Part shown: in pieces, positions 34,310 through 42,072 of the stretch
How positions within the stretch are numbered: the first letter of the stretch is position 1
Layout of the letters: each line of letters begins with the position of its first letter
Assembly: GCF_015751785.1 (NCBI RefSeq)
Contig: NZ_JADOTY010000001.1
Location: 5,704,001-5,768,000, forward strand
Direction: 5' to 3'
Length of the DNA stretch: 64,000 nt
From: Micromonospora vinacea
Lineage (GTDB): Bacteria; Actinomycetota; Actinomycetes; Mycobacteriales; Micromonosporaceae
Program-made: the position numbers and the translations under genes
Notes under the pieces: model-generated
Seen by the model: only the letters and a program-made list of their open reading frames with translations
What the model was told of the DNA's origin: nothing
Databases searched by the model: none

Positions 34310-36538
34310 ATGGCGGACGCGACACCGACCGCACCGACGCCGTCGAGCGGAATCGTCGAGTTGCGGGTGCACGGTGTCTCCGGCGCGGGGGCGGACCAGG
34401 TGCTGGACCGGCCGTACGTGTACCAGGTCGCCGGGGACCGCAGCGGAGGGTTCTACCGACCGCGCCCCGGCTATCCGGACTCCACCGGGACGGACGGGGT
34501 GACGCTGGAGGCGTACCGGTGGAGTGACCTGCCGTCCGGCACGGCCGTCCGGACGCTGTCGCTGGTCTTCCTGCTGCCGTTCATGCTCTGCAACGTGGCG
34601 TTCTGGATGCGCCCGGCGAACCGTGCCGCGAAGCACACCATCCTGGCGCTGTGCCGGGTACTGGCCCTCACTCTCACCGCGCTCTACGTGCTCTCCATCG
34701 TCGGGGTGGCGCTGGACCTGATCGCGTGGCGCTGCATGGACACCCCGTCGTGCCTGGCCGGCCGGAGCTGGCTGTCCTGGCTCGGCGGGCGCCCGACCGG
34801 GCTGCGTCTGGGTGTGCTGGCGCTCGTGCCCGTCGCCGCCATCGGGCTCCTCTGGTGGTTGGGCGCTCGCCCGGGCCACTCGTTCGACGCGTTCCGAACG
34901 CCGTCGGCGCCGACGTCGAAGCACCAGTTGAGCGCCGTCGGCCAGTGGGACGGCGAGCCGCTGGTGGGCCGGTTGCGCTCGGTCCACGTCGCGGCGGCGT
35001 TCGCCACGCTGAGCGCCAGCCTGCTGGCCGCGCGAGCCAGCCAGCACCGCTCGTGGGTGATGGTGATCCTGCTGACGGCCACCGGAGCGGTGCTGCTGAG
35101 CTGCCTGGCCCTGGTCACCGTGGTGCCGAGCATCGACCGCACCGACCCGTCGCCTCGGGTGGACGGCGTCTTCCGTGGGCTGCGCACCATCGCCTGCGGC
35201 CTGACGATGCTGGTGATCGTGCACGTCGTCATCAGCCCGGCGCCGTGGCCGCAGGGCGGTGCGCTGCCCGGTTACGGCGCGATCGTGGCCTGGCTGTTCG
35301 TCAGCCAGACCGTGCTGGTGGCCGTGCTCGCCGCGCTGGTGATCTGGCGGCGGGGTGGCGGGCAGCGCAGGTCACCGATGCGCGCGCTGGGAGTGCCGGT
35401 CTTCATGACGATCTCGGCCGGGCTCGCCGTGGCGTTCTCCGCCGAGCTGGTCTACCGGGTGGCGGACCTGCTCGATCGCGGCGGCACGACCGCGGACGGC
35501 CTGGAGACCAGCCCTCCCCTGGCGTACAAGTGGGCGATCTTCGGGTTTTTCCTGGCGGTGGTGACCGCCCTGCTGGTGGCCGGCCTGGTCACCAGGATGA
35601 CCCGGCGCGGGCGGCGACGGGCCGCGCGGGCGATCGTGGCCGCCGACTTTCCGGACGCCCCGCCGCAGGCGGCGGACCGGCTGCGGCGGGTCGAGCAGGC
35701 GGTGGCCCGGGCCCGCTTCACCGAACGGTTGGAACCGCTCTCCGTGGTGTACGCCTGCCTGGCGGCGCTCGGCCTGGCCACCAGCCTGCTCGGCCTGCTC
35801 CAGCTCCTACCGGGCGACGTGGCGCAGCGCTACCTCGGAGTGCCGGAAGGCATGGTCAACTTTCTGATCGGCTCGGGTAGCTACGCGATCGCCGCGATCC
35901 TGCTCGGCCTCGTGGTGGGCGGCATCTTCGCGTACCGGACGGCGCAGTTCCGTCGGTACGTGGGGGTGCTCTGGGATCTGGGAACCTTCTGGCCCCGGGC
36001 GGCGCACCCGTTCGCGCCGCCCTGCTACGCCGAGCGGGCCGTGCCGGAGTTGGCCAAGCGGATCACCTACCTGGTGGAGCAGGGGCAGGGGGTGCTGCTG
36101 GCCGGGCACAGCCACGGCTCGGTGCTGCTGGCCGCCACGGTCCTGCAACTGCCCACCCGGATCACCGAGCGGGTCGCCCTGCTGACCTACGGGTCACCGC
36201 TGGGCCGGCTGTACTCCCGGCTGTTTCCGGCGTACGCCGACGAGCCGGCGCTGCGCGAGATCGGCGAACGGATCGGCTGGCGCTGGATCAACCTGTGGCG
36301 CGACACCGACCCGATCGGCGGATGGATCTTCGCCTCGCACCGACCCGGGGAGGCCGAGACGCTGACCGGGCCGGCCGCGACGGTGGACCGGCGGTTGACC
36401 GACCCGCAGGACGTGGTGCCAGCGCCCAGCGACAGCGTTCCCCCACCGATCCTGGGACACTGGCCGTGTGAGTCGCAGGAGGCGTTCGCGGACGCGGTAC
36501 GGGACCTGACCGCGCGACTACGCCCGGCGCGCGGCTGA
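34310..36538 (+). CDS. Large membrane protein with lipase-like alpha/beta hydrolase motif
   Basis: 742-residue integral membrane protein that I cannot assign to a named family. The N-terminus has ELRVHGVSGAGADQVLDRP and two short loops RPGYPDS and LEAYRWSDL. About ten hydrophobic helices follow between residues 80 and 560. Near residue 600 is GVLLAGHSHGSVLLA, a nucleophile elbow (GHSHG, Ser about 601), with a possible catalytic acid in WRDTDPIGG. Bulk of the protein and the hydrolase part would face different sides of the membrane. GGGGGG precedes the ATG. It is transcribed alone, divergent from the receiver-TrxR gene across a 150-bp gap. Confidence 0.75.
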   Translation: MADATPTAPTPSSGIVELRVHGVSGAGADQVLDRPYVYQVAGDRSGGFYRPRPGYPDSTGTDGVTLEAYRWSDLPSGTAVRTLSLVFLLPFMLCNVAFWMRPANRAAKHTILALCRVLALTLTALYVLSIVGVALDLIAWRCMDTPSCLAGRSWLSWLGGRPTGLRLGVLALVPVAAIGLLWWLGARPGHSFDAFRTPSAPTSKHQLSAVGQWDGEPLVGRLRSVHVAAAFATLSASLLAARASQHRSWVMVILLTATGAVLLSCLALVTVVPSIDRTDPSPRVDGVFRGLRTIACGLTMLVIVHVVISPAPWPQGGALPGYGAIVAWLFVSQTVLVAVLAALVIWRRGGGQRRSPMRALGVPVFMTISAGLAVAFSAELVYRVADLLDRGGTTADGLETSPPLAYKWAIFGFFLAVVTALLVAGLVTRMTRRGRRRAARAIVAADFPDAPPQAADRLRRVEQAVARARFTERLEPLSVVYACLAALGLATSLLGLLQLLPGDVAQRYLGVPEGMVNFLIGSGSYAIAAILLGLVVGGIFAYRTAQFRRYVGVLWDLGTFWPRAAHPFAPPCYAERAVPELAKRITYLVEQGQGVLLAGHSHGSVLLAATVLQLPTRITERVALLTYGSPLGRLYSRLFPAYADEPALREIGERIGWRWINLWRDTDPIGGWIFASHRPGEAETLTGPAATVDRRLTDPQDVVPAPSDSVPPPILGHWPCESQEAFADAVRDLTARLRPARG

Positions 36539-36569
36539 GCCGGCCGCTACGACCGCCCCGGCGGCCCGA

Positions 36570-36575
36570 TATCGT
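36570..36575 (+). promoter_or_regulatory. Leaderless-type -10 element of smpB
   Basis: TATCGT ends 6 nt before the GTG at 36582. Confidence 0.5.
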
Positions 36576-36581
36576 CGCCTG

Positions 36582-37073
36582 GTGACCCCGTCCAAGCCGC
36601 CCGCACGCCGGTTGATCGCCTCCAACAAGAAGGCCCGGCACGAGTACACGGTGCTGCGCACATACGAGGCGGGCATCGTGCTGGTCGGCACCGAGGTGAA
36701 GTCGCTGCGCGAGGGGCGGGCCTCGCTGGTGGACGCGTTCGCGCACGAACGCGACGGCGAGATCGTGCTGTACGGCCTGCACATCGCCGAGTACACCTAC
36801 GGCACGTGGACCAACCACGCACCGCGCCGCAACCGCAAGCTGCTGCTGCACCGCGCCGAGATCGACCGGATCCTGGACAAGGTCCGCGAGGGTGGGGTGA
36901 CCCTGGTCCCGCTGTCGATGTACTTCGAGAACGGCTACGCCAAGGTCGAGTTGGCTCTCGCCAAGGGCAAGCGCTCCTACGACAAGCGGCAGACGCTGGC
37001 CGAGCGCGACGCCAACCGGGAGATCGCCCGCGAGCTGGGCCGACACCTCAAGGGCCACCCCCGCAGGCCCTGA
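36582..37073 (+). CDS. smpB: SsrA-binding protein SmpB
   Basis: 163-residue RNA-binding protein that delivers tmRNA to stalled ribosomes. Seen: IASNKKARHEYTVLRTYEAGIVLVGTEVKSLREGRASL, the conserved HIAEYTYGTWTNHAPRRNRKLLLHR and the basic C-terminal tail KGKRSYDKRQTLAERDANRE. Length is normal. GTG start without a ribosome site, consistent with a leaderless message. The tmRNA gene itself is not in the flanking intergenic DNA. Confidence 0.96.
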   Translation: MTPSKPPARRLIASNKKARHEYTVLRTYEAGIVLVGTEVKSLREGRASLVDAFAHERDGEIVLYGLHIAEYTYGTWTNHAPRRNRKLLLHRAEIDRILDKVREGGVTLVPLSMYFENGYAKVELALAKGKRSYDKRQTLAERDANREIARELGRHLKGHPRRP

Positions 37074-37162
37074 CCTCCTTCTGATCGCGGTTCTTTCACG
37101 CGGCACGCCCTGCGGGTCGTTGACGTCCCTGCGATGACGTGGTCTGCTCAGTCGACACCGTT

Positions 37163-37181
37163 AATGAAAACGGTAATCATT
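37163..37181 (+). promoter_or_regulatory. Zur-box-like AT-rich palindrome
   Basis: AATGAAAACGGTAATCATT: 5-bp perfect outer arms AATGA/TCATT and 14 of 19 symmetric positions, resembling the actinobacterial Zur site (TGAAAACGNTNNTCA type). It lies 20 bp before the SCO5389-like start. The resemblance is by eye. Confidence 0.4.
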
Positions 37182-37201
37182 AGCCGACGCGGAGGAGAAC
37201 C

Positions 37202-37594
37202 ATGTCGCTCACTGTCCCGCCCGCCCTGCTCGACGCCGCCGAACGCGGCCCCATCGACGACGAGGCGTTCATCGCCTGCGTCCGTGACTCACTCCCGTAC
37301 GCCTGGGCCACGGTGAGCCGGGTGGTCGCCGAGCTGGAGGCCGGCGACGACGACCTGGCCGACAACGTCGTCCCGCCGCCCACCGACGCCGACCGGGGGC
37401 AACTGCTCCGGGCCCTGGCCAGCGACGCGATCCGCGCCGGCCTGGAACGGCACTTCGGCGTACGCCTGGCGTTCCAGAACTGCCACCGCGTCGCCGCGTT
37501 CCGCCCGTCGGCCGTCGACGGGGAGCGCTACCGCCGCTTCGTGTCGACCCGCGGCCAACTGCTCAACCAGTCCCCCGAACTCCGCAACTGCTGA
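37202..37594 (+). CDS. SCO5389-family conserved actinobacterial protein
   Basis: 130-residue soluble protein of unknown function. It has DDEAFIACVRDSLPYAWATVSRVVAELE, LLRALASDAIRAGLERHFGVRLAFQNCHRVAAF and the C-terminal RGQLLNQSPELRNC. I recall close homologues named SCO5389 family in streptomycetes. GGAGGAG lies 4 nt before the ATG, one of the strongest ribosome sites here, so it is probably highly expressed. The AT-rich palindrome just upstream suggests metal-dependent (Zur) control. Confidence 0.85.
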   Translation: MSLTVPPALLDAAERGPIDDEAFIACVRDSLPYAWATVSRVVAELEAGDDDLADNVVPPPTDADRGQLLRALASDAIRAGLERHFGVRLAFQNCHRVAAFRPSAVDGERYRRFVSTRGQLLNQSPELRNC

Positions 37595-37733
37595 TCCACG
37601 GCGGGCGGGCTCCCGCGAGCCCGCCCGCCCCACATCCCCACACCCGGCTCGCCCCGAACCCCACGCCCTGCCCGACCACGCCTTTGCCCCACGACGCCTG
37701 GCACCCCCGCATCCCGCGCCCCGCGCCCCGCGC

Positions 37734-37814
37734 CAAGATCTACGCAACTTCCCGGATGTTGCTGCCTCCGACGCCCAATGAGACAGCAACATCCCTGATA
37801 TTGCGCGGATCTTG
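37734..37814. repeat. Long imperfect hairpin (family B)
   Basis: Arms 37734-37768 and 37780-37814 match at 28 of 35 positions around an 11-nt loop; ends are CAAGATC and GATCTTG. The core (GGATGTTGCTG) differs from family A but the terminal 7 bp are the same. It is in the 523-bp gene-free stretch 37595-38117, which holds only this, a heptamer repeat and a family A hairpin. Confidence 0.7.
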
Positions 37815-37863
37815 AAAGCGGCCATCGCGTCCGACCGGCCGGGAGCGAGTTTGGGGCACCCCC

Positions 37864-37898
37864 GGCCCACGGCCCACGGCCCACGGCCCACGGCCCAC
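37864..37898. repeat. Heptanucleotide tandem repeat (GGCCCAC)5
   Basis: Five perfect copies, directly before the family A hairpin. Looks like a slippage-prone simple repeat. Confidence 0.85.
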
Positions 37899-37900
37899 GC

Positions 37901-37979
37901 CAAGATCGTGCTCGAACCAGGATGTAGCGGCCTCATCGATACACCGACACCACTACTTCCTGGTTCGAGCACGATCTTG
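37901..37979. repeat. Long hairpin (family A, copy 2)
   Basis: Arms 37901-37930 and 37950-37979 pair at 28 of 30 positions around a 19-nt loop; ends CAAGATCGTGCTCGAACC and GGTTCGAGCACGATCTTG. Nearly the same sequence as the hairpin at 28872-28947. Confidence 0.8.
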
Positions 37980-38105
37980 CGGACCGCCTGAGGGGCTCGC
38001 CGGCTTCCTGAGACAGAACCGGGAGACGCAACTGCCGGCCTTGACGCCCGTTTGTCTGCGCGGCTGCCGCCGATCCCGACCTTCCGCCATGGCAAATGCG
38101 GGCGT

Positions 38106-38111
38106 TAAGGT
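38106..38111 (+). promoter_or_regulatory. Leaderless-type -10 element of the molybdate operon
   Basis: TAAGGT ends 6 nt before the GTG at 38118. Confidence 0.5.
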
Positions 38112-38117
38112 GAGCGG

Positions 38118-38540
38118 GTGACGACGTACCGGATCGGGGAGGCGGCCGACCTGCTCGGCGTCAGCGCCGACACCATTCGCCGCTGGGTGGACGCCGGGCG
38201 CCTGACGGCCGGGCGCGACGAGCACGGCCACCGGGTCGTCGACGGCGTCGACCTGGCGGCGTTCGCCCGCGCTCAGGCCGCCGACCCGGACGCGGGCGCC
38301 GAGCTCTCCTCGGCCCGCAACCGGTTGCGCGGCATCGTCGTCGACGTTCGTAAGGACACGGTGATGGCCCAGGTCGACATCCAGGCGGGCCCGTTCCGGG
38401 TCGTATCGCTGATGAGCCGGGAGGCCGTCGACGACCTCGACCTGCGGGTCGGGTCGGTCGCCGTCGCGGTGATCAAGTCGACCACGGTCGTGGTGGAGCG
38501 GGCCGCACCCGCCCCGGCGCGGGGACGGTCGGCCGGATGA
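38118..38540 (+). CDS. Mop/TOBE-domain protein with MerR-type HTH (molybdate-responsive)
   Basis: 140-residue protein. Residues 1-55 form an excisionase/MerR-like HTH (YRIGEAADLLGVSADTIRRWVDAGRL). Residues about 68-130 are a Mop/TOBE domain (SSARNRLRGIVVDVRKDTVMAQVDIQ, then LRVGSVAVAVIKSTTVVVE) that binds molybdate. It is the first gene of the modABC operon and probably its molybdate sensor or a molybdenum store. The stop overlaps an ATG (ATGA) at 38537. Confidence 0.9.
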   Translation: MTTYRIGEAADLLGVSADTIRRWVDAGRLTAGRDEHGHRVVDGVDLAAFARAQAADPDAGAELSSARNRLRGIVVDVRKDTVMAQVDIQAGPFRVVSLMSREAVDDLDLRVGSVAVAVIKSTTVVVERAAPAPARGRSAG

Positions 38541-38682
38541 ACACGGGAACGGGCGCGCGGACGAACACGGGCACGACCGGGCGGGCGAACCCGGGAATGG
38601 GCGCGCGGACGAACACGGGGACGACCGGGCGGACGAACACGGGAACGGCCGCGCGGACGAACGCACGGACGGCCGGGCGGAT
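38539..38682 (+). repeat. 24-bp tandem repeat, six copies, at the mop-modA junction
   Basis: Unit GAACACGGGAACGGGCGCGC plus GGAC, six degenerate copies. Because 24 is a multiple of three, the frame from the ATG at 38537 stays open and would encode an octapeptide repeat (NTGTxxRT)6 ahead of the ModA signal peptide. Whether it is translated is uncertain. Confidence 0.8.
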
Positions 38683-39472
38683 GAACGCTCGGAGCAGGCG
38701 TACGGCGGTGGCTGTCCTGGTGGCGGCCGGCCTGGCGGTGGCCGGCTGCGGCGCGGTCGACGACCGGACGGCCGGTGGCAGCGGCGACGGCCGGGTGACC
38801 GGCACGGTGACCGTGTTCGCGGCCGCCTCGTTGACCGAGTCGTTCACCCGCATCGGGAAGGACTTCGAGGCCGCCAACCCGGGCAGTCGCGTGACCCTCA
38901 ACGTCGCCGGCAGTTCCGCCCTGGCCAACCAGATCACCCAGGGCGCGCCGGCGGACGTGTTCGCCTCGGCCGCCCCGGCGAACATGACCACTGTCGTCGA
39001 GGCGGGTGACGCCGACGGCACGCCGAGCGTCTTCGCCCGCAACCAGCTGGTGATCGCGGTGCCCCGGGGCAACCCGAAGGCAGTGGCCGGCCTGGCCGAC
39101 CTGACCAGCCCGGGTGTGAAGGTGGCGCTCTGCGCCGCTCAGGTGCCCTGCGGCGCGGCGGCCCGCACCGCTCTGGACGCGGCCGGCGTCGCGCTGACGC
39201 CTGTCACCCTGGAGCGGGACGTCAAGGGCGCGCTCGCCAAGGTGAAGCTCGGCGAGGTCGACGCGGCACTGGTCTACCGCACGGACACGCGGGCGGCGAG
39301 CGCCGACGTGACCGGCGTGGAGTTCCCCGAGTCGGCGCGGGCGGTAAACGACTACCCGATCGTCGCGTTGAAGGGTGGGCCGAATCCGAACGGCGCACGG
39401 GCCTTCGTCGCGTACGTCCGCTCGGCGCCGGGGCAGGCGGTCCTCGCCGAGGCGGGGTTCCAGGTTCCGTGA
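38681..39472 (+). CDS. modA: Molybdate-binding lipoprotein ModA
   Basis: 263-residue periplasm-equivalent molybdate receptor from the ATG at 38681 (MNARSRRTAVAVLVAAGL, lipobox LAVAGC). Body: VFAAASLTESFTRIGKDFEAANPG, AGSSALANQITQGAPADVFASA, VDAALVYRTDTRAA, ending QAVLAEAGFQVP, all standard ModA. The frame is also open from an ATG at 38537 that overlaps the previous stop, which would add 48 repeat-derived residues in front of the signal peptide; I prefer the shorter form because length and signal peptide then match the family. Confidence 0.92.
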   Translation: MNARSRRTAVAVLVAAGLAVAGCGAVDDRTAGGSGDGRVTGTVTVFAAASLTESFTRIGKDFEAANPGSRVTLNVAGSSALANQITQGAPADVFASAAPANMTTVVEAGDADGTPSVFARNQLVIAVPRGNPKAVAGLADLTSPGVKVALCAAQVPCGAAARTALDAAGVALTPVTLERDVKGALAKVKLGEVDAALVYRTDTRAASADVTGVEFPESARAVNDYPIVALKGGPNPNGARAFVAYVRSAPGQAVLAEAGFQVP

Positions 39473-40305
39473 CGCAGGTCCGCGACCACGACGCACCCCG
39501 GGGGCGCCCGGCCACCCGCCGACGGCGGGGGCGGGTGCCGGCCGCGCTGCTGATCCCCGCCGGGCTGGGGTTGCTGTTCCTCGTCCTGCCGTTGGCGGGG
39601 CTGTTGATCCGGGCACCGTGGACGACGCTGCCGGAGCGGCTCACCGAGCCGGGCGCGTTGACCGCCCTGCGGTTGTCGGTGCAGACCGCCACCCTGGCCA
39701 CCGCGCTCTGCCTGCTGCTCGGGGTGCCGCTCGCCTGGCTGCTGGCCCGGGTCGAGTTTCCGGGCCGTCGACTGGTACGCGCATTGGTCACCGTGCCGCT
39801 GGTGCTGCCGCCGGTGGTCGGTGGGGTGGCGCTGTTGCTGGTCTTCGGCCGGCGTGGCCTGCTCGGTGGCTGGCTCGACACCACGTTCGGCGTCACCCTG
39901 CCCTTCACGACCACGGGTGTCGTGCTGGCCGAGTCGTTCGTCGCCATGCCGTTCCTGGTCATCGCCGTGGAGGGTGCGCTACGTGCCGCCGACCACCGCT
40001 ACGAGGAGGCCGCGGCGACGTTGGGCGCCAGCCGGTGGACCACCTTCACCCATGTCACGCTGCCGTTGGTGGCACCCGGTCTGGCCGCCGGGGCGGTGCT
40101 CTGCTGGGCGCGGGCGCTCGGCGAGTTCGGTGCCACCATCACCTTCGCCGGCAACTATCCCGGACGGACGCAGACCATGCCGCTCGCCGTCTACCTGGCG
40201 TTGGAGACGGACCTGGAGTCCGCGATCGTGCTCAGCCTGGTGCTGCTCGTGGTGTCGGTGGGCATCCTGGTCGCGTTGCGGGATCGCTGGATGACCACCG
40301 CATGA
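39469..40305 (+). CDS. modB: Molybdate ABC transporter permease ModB
   Basis: 278-residue permease with five or six membrane helices (LLIPAGLGLLFLVLPLAGLL, ATALCLLLGVPLAWLLA, VPLVLPPVVGGVALLLVFG). EAA loop: DHRYEEAAATLGASRWTTFTHVTLPL; PGRTQTMPLAVY is typical of ModB. Overlaps modA by 4 bp (GTGA). Confidence 0.94.
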   Translation: MTQVRDHDAPRGRPATRRRRGRVPAALLIPAGLGLLFLVLPLAGLLIRAPWTTLPERLTEPGALTALRLSVQTATLATALCLLLGVPLAWLLARVEFPGRRLVRALVTVPLVLPPVVGGVALLLVFGRRGLLGGWLDTTFGVTLPFTTTGVVLAESFVAMPFLVIAVEGALRAADHRYEEAAATLGASRWTTFTHVTLPLVAPGLAAGAVLCWARALGEFGATITFAGNYPGRTQTMPLAVYLALETDLESAIVLSLVLLVVSVGILVALRDRWMTTA

Positions 40306-41369
40306 GCGACCCGCTTCTCGACGCGCGGCTCGTCGTCGACCGGGGCACCTTCCGGCTCGACGTGCCGTTGCGGGTCGCGCCGGGCGAGGTGGTGGCGCTG
40401 CTCGGCCCGAACGGCGCCGGCAAGACCACAGCGCTGCGGGCGCTGGCCGGGTTGCATCCCCTCACCGACGGGCACGTCACCCTCGACGGCGTCGACCTGG
40501 ACCGCCCGGCGACCGGCGGCTGGGTGCCCACCGAACGCCGGTCGATCGGCGTGGTCTTCCAGGACTACCTGCTCTTTCCGCACCTCAGCGCGTTGGACAA
40601 CGTGGCTTTCGGGCCGCGCCGGCACGGCGTCGGGCGGCGGGCCGCCCGCGCCACGGCGCGGGAGTGGCTGGGTCGGGTGGGGCTCGACGCGCAGGCGCAG
40701 CGCCGACCCCGGCAGCTCTCCGGCGGTCAGGCGCAGCGGGTGGCGCTGGCCCGCGCGCTGGCCGTGGCACCGTCGCTGCTGCTGTTGGACGAGCCGCTCG
40801 CCGCACTGGACGCCCGCACCCGGTTGGACACCCGCGCGGAGCTGCACCGGCACCTGTCCGCGCACGCGGGTGCGACGGTGCTGGTCACTCACGACCCGCT
40901 CGACGCGCTGGCGTTGGCCGACCGTCTGGTCATCGTGGAGGGTGGCCGGGTGGTGCAGGAGGGCGACGGGCCGAGCGTCACCGCCCGCCCACGCACCGAC
41001 TACGTCGCCCGGCTGGTGGGGTTGAATCTGTACCGGGGTCGCGCCGACGGTCACGGGGTGCGGGTTTCGCCGGAGCTGACCCTCACTGTCGCCGACCGGT
41101 TGGACGGCGAGGCGTTCGTGGCGTTCCGCCCGGCCGCGGTGGCGCTGCATCCGGCCCGGCCGGAGGGCAGCCCGCGCAACACCTGGGTGGGCACAGTCGC
41201 TGGCGTCCAGCGCCACGGTGACAACGTGCGGGTGCAACTGGACGGGCCGATCGGGGTGGCCGCTGACGTCACGCCGGCCGCCGCCGCCCAGCTGCGGCTC
41301 ATCCCCGGGCAGCGGGTCTGGGCGGCGGTCAAGGCGACCGAGACCCACGCGTACCCGGCCAACGGCTGA
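40302..41369 (+). CDS. modC: Molybdate ABC transporter ATPase ModC
   Basis: 355-residue ATPase. Walker A GPNGAGKTT, signature LSGGQAQRVALARAL, Walker B LLLLDEPLAALD, switch His in LVTHDPLDALALADR. The last 100 residues form a TOBE regulatory domain (TWVGTVAGVQRHGDNVRVQLDG). ATG at 40302 overlaps the modB stop (ATGA). Ends the molybdate operon, which would supply the Pao-type enzyme. Confidence 0.94.
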   Translation: MSDPLLDARLVVDRGTFRLDVPLRVAPGEVVALLGPNGAGKTTALRALAGLHPLTDGHVTLDGVDLDRPATGGWVPTERRSIGVVFQDYLLFPHLSALDNVAFGPRRHGVGRRAARATAREWLGRVGLDAQAQRRPRQLSGGQAQRVALARALAVAPSLLLLDEPLAALDARTRLDTRAELHRHLSAHAGATVLVTHDPLDALALADRLVIVEGGRVVQEGDGPSVTARPRTDYVARLVGLNLYRGRADGHGVRVSPELTLTVADRLDGEAFVAFRPAAVALHPARPEGSPRNTWVGTVAGVQRHGDNVRVQLDGPIGVAADVTPAAAAQLRLIPGQRVWAAVKATETHAYPANG

Positions 41370-41386
41370 CCCGCACGAACGCCGCC

Positions 41387-41480
41387 GACCCGCACGCATG
41401 CCGGCCCGCACAGACGCCGACCCGCATGCATGCCGGCCCGCGCAGACGCCGACCCGCACGGACGCCGGCCCGCAGCGGCG
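41387..41480. repeat. 32-bp tandem repeat after modC
   Basis: Two full 32-bp units (41387-41418, 41419-41450; GACCCGCACGCATGCCGGCC plus 12 bp) and a degenerate third. It fills most of the 260-bp gap between modC and the antitoxin gene; the rest is low-complexity GC-rich sequence with no gene. Confidence 0.75.
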
Positions 41481-41629
41481 CGCAGGCTCGCGCGGACACC
41501 GAGCGGCTCGCCGCGCCAACGCGGACCCCGGCAGCCGGCACGACACCGCCACACAGGCACCGCCACCACACAGGCAGCGCGGCATCCGCCTCAGCCGGTG
41601 CGGCCAGGCGGCGCGGGCGCGGACGCGGG

Positions 41630-42043
41630 TCAGCCGGCGAGCAGGTCGGCGTGTGCGGCGCGCAGACGGGCCAGCGTCGGGTCGCTGCCCGGGACGACCC
41701 GGCGATCCAGCTCGGCCCACGCCTCGGCCAATGCCGCGCGGACCGCGCCCAGCTCGGCGGCGTGTCGCTGGCTGCTTCGTCGGTGCTGCTCTTCCAGGCG
41801 GCGGGCCCAGCCGGCAGTGACCGTGGCGAGCCGGTCGGCGTCGGCGCGGGCCTGCGCGCCGCTGCGGGCGGCTGCGGCGGGGACGATCGCGGCGACCGGG
41901 CGGGGATCGCCGTCGCGGGTGACGACGGTGACCGCGTCGGTCAGCTCGGCCAGCGCGACGAGCTGGCTGAACCGGGTGCGCGCCTCACGCAGCGGCACGG
42001 AACGCGGCGGGTCGGTATGAGGGGTGAGCGCGGGGACGGCCAT
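41630..42043 (-). CDS. Phd/YefM-family antitoxin-like protein (no toxin partner seen)
   Basis: 137-residue protein. Residues 17-60 carry the Phd/YefM DNA-binding fold: SVPLREARTRFSQLVALAE, then VTVVTRDGDPRPVAAIVP. The rest is a long helical segment rich in Ala, Glu and Arg, much longer than the usual toxin-binding tail. No RelE, Doc or PIN gene is adjacent: downstream is repeat DNA, upstream an acetyltransferase. It may be a stand-alone DNA-binding protein. Confidence 0.8.
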   Translation of the reverse strand: MAVPALTPHTDPPRSVPLREARTRFSQLVALAELTDAVTVVTRDGDPRPVAAIVPAAAARSGAQARADADRLATVTAGWARRLEEQHRRSSQRHAAELGAVRAALAEAWAELDRRVVPGSDPTLARLRAAHADLLAG

Positions 42044-42072
42044 GGATGCATGGTGCCGCGCGGGTATGACAA

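Noticed and set aside
37074..37201. tmRNA gene next to smpB
   Set aside because: The gap is too short, and no alanyl-tRNA-like ends or tag reading frame are seen here or in 37595-38117.
37864..37898. Possible CRISPR-like array
   Set aside because: Heptamer repeats in direct contact without spacers; no cas genes. The same applies to the 32-bp repeat at 41387-41480.
41370..41629. Toxin gene partner of the Phd/YefM protein
   Set aside because: Only tandem repeats and low-complexity sequence; no RelE, Doc or PIN-like frame.
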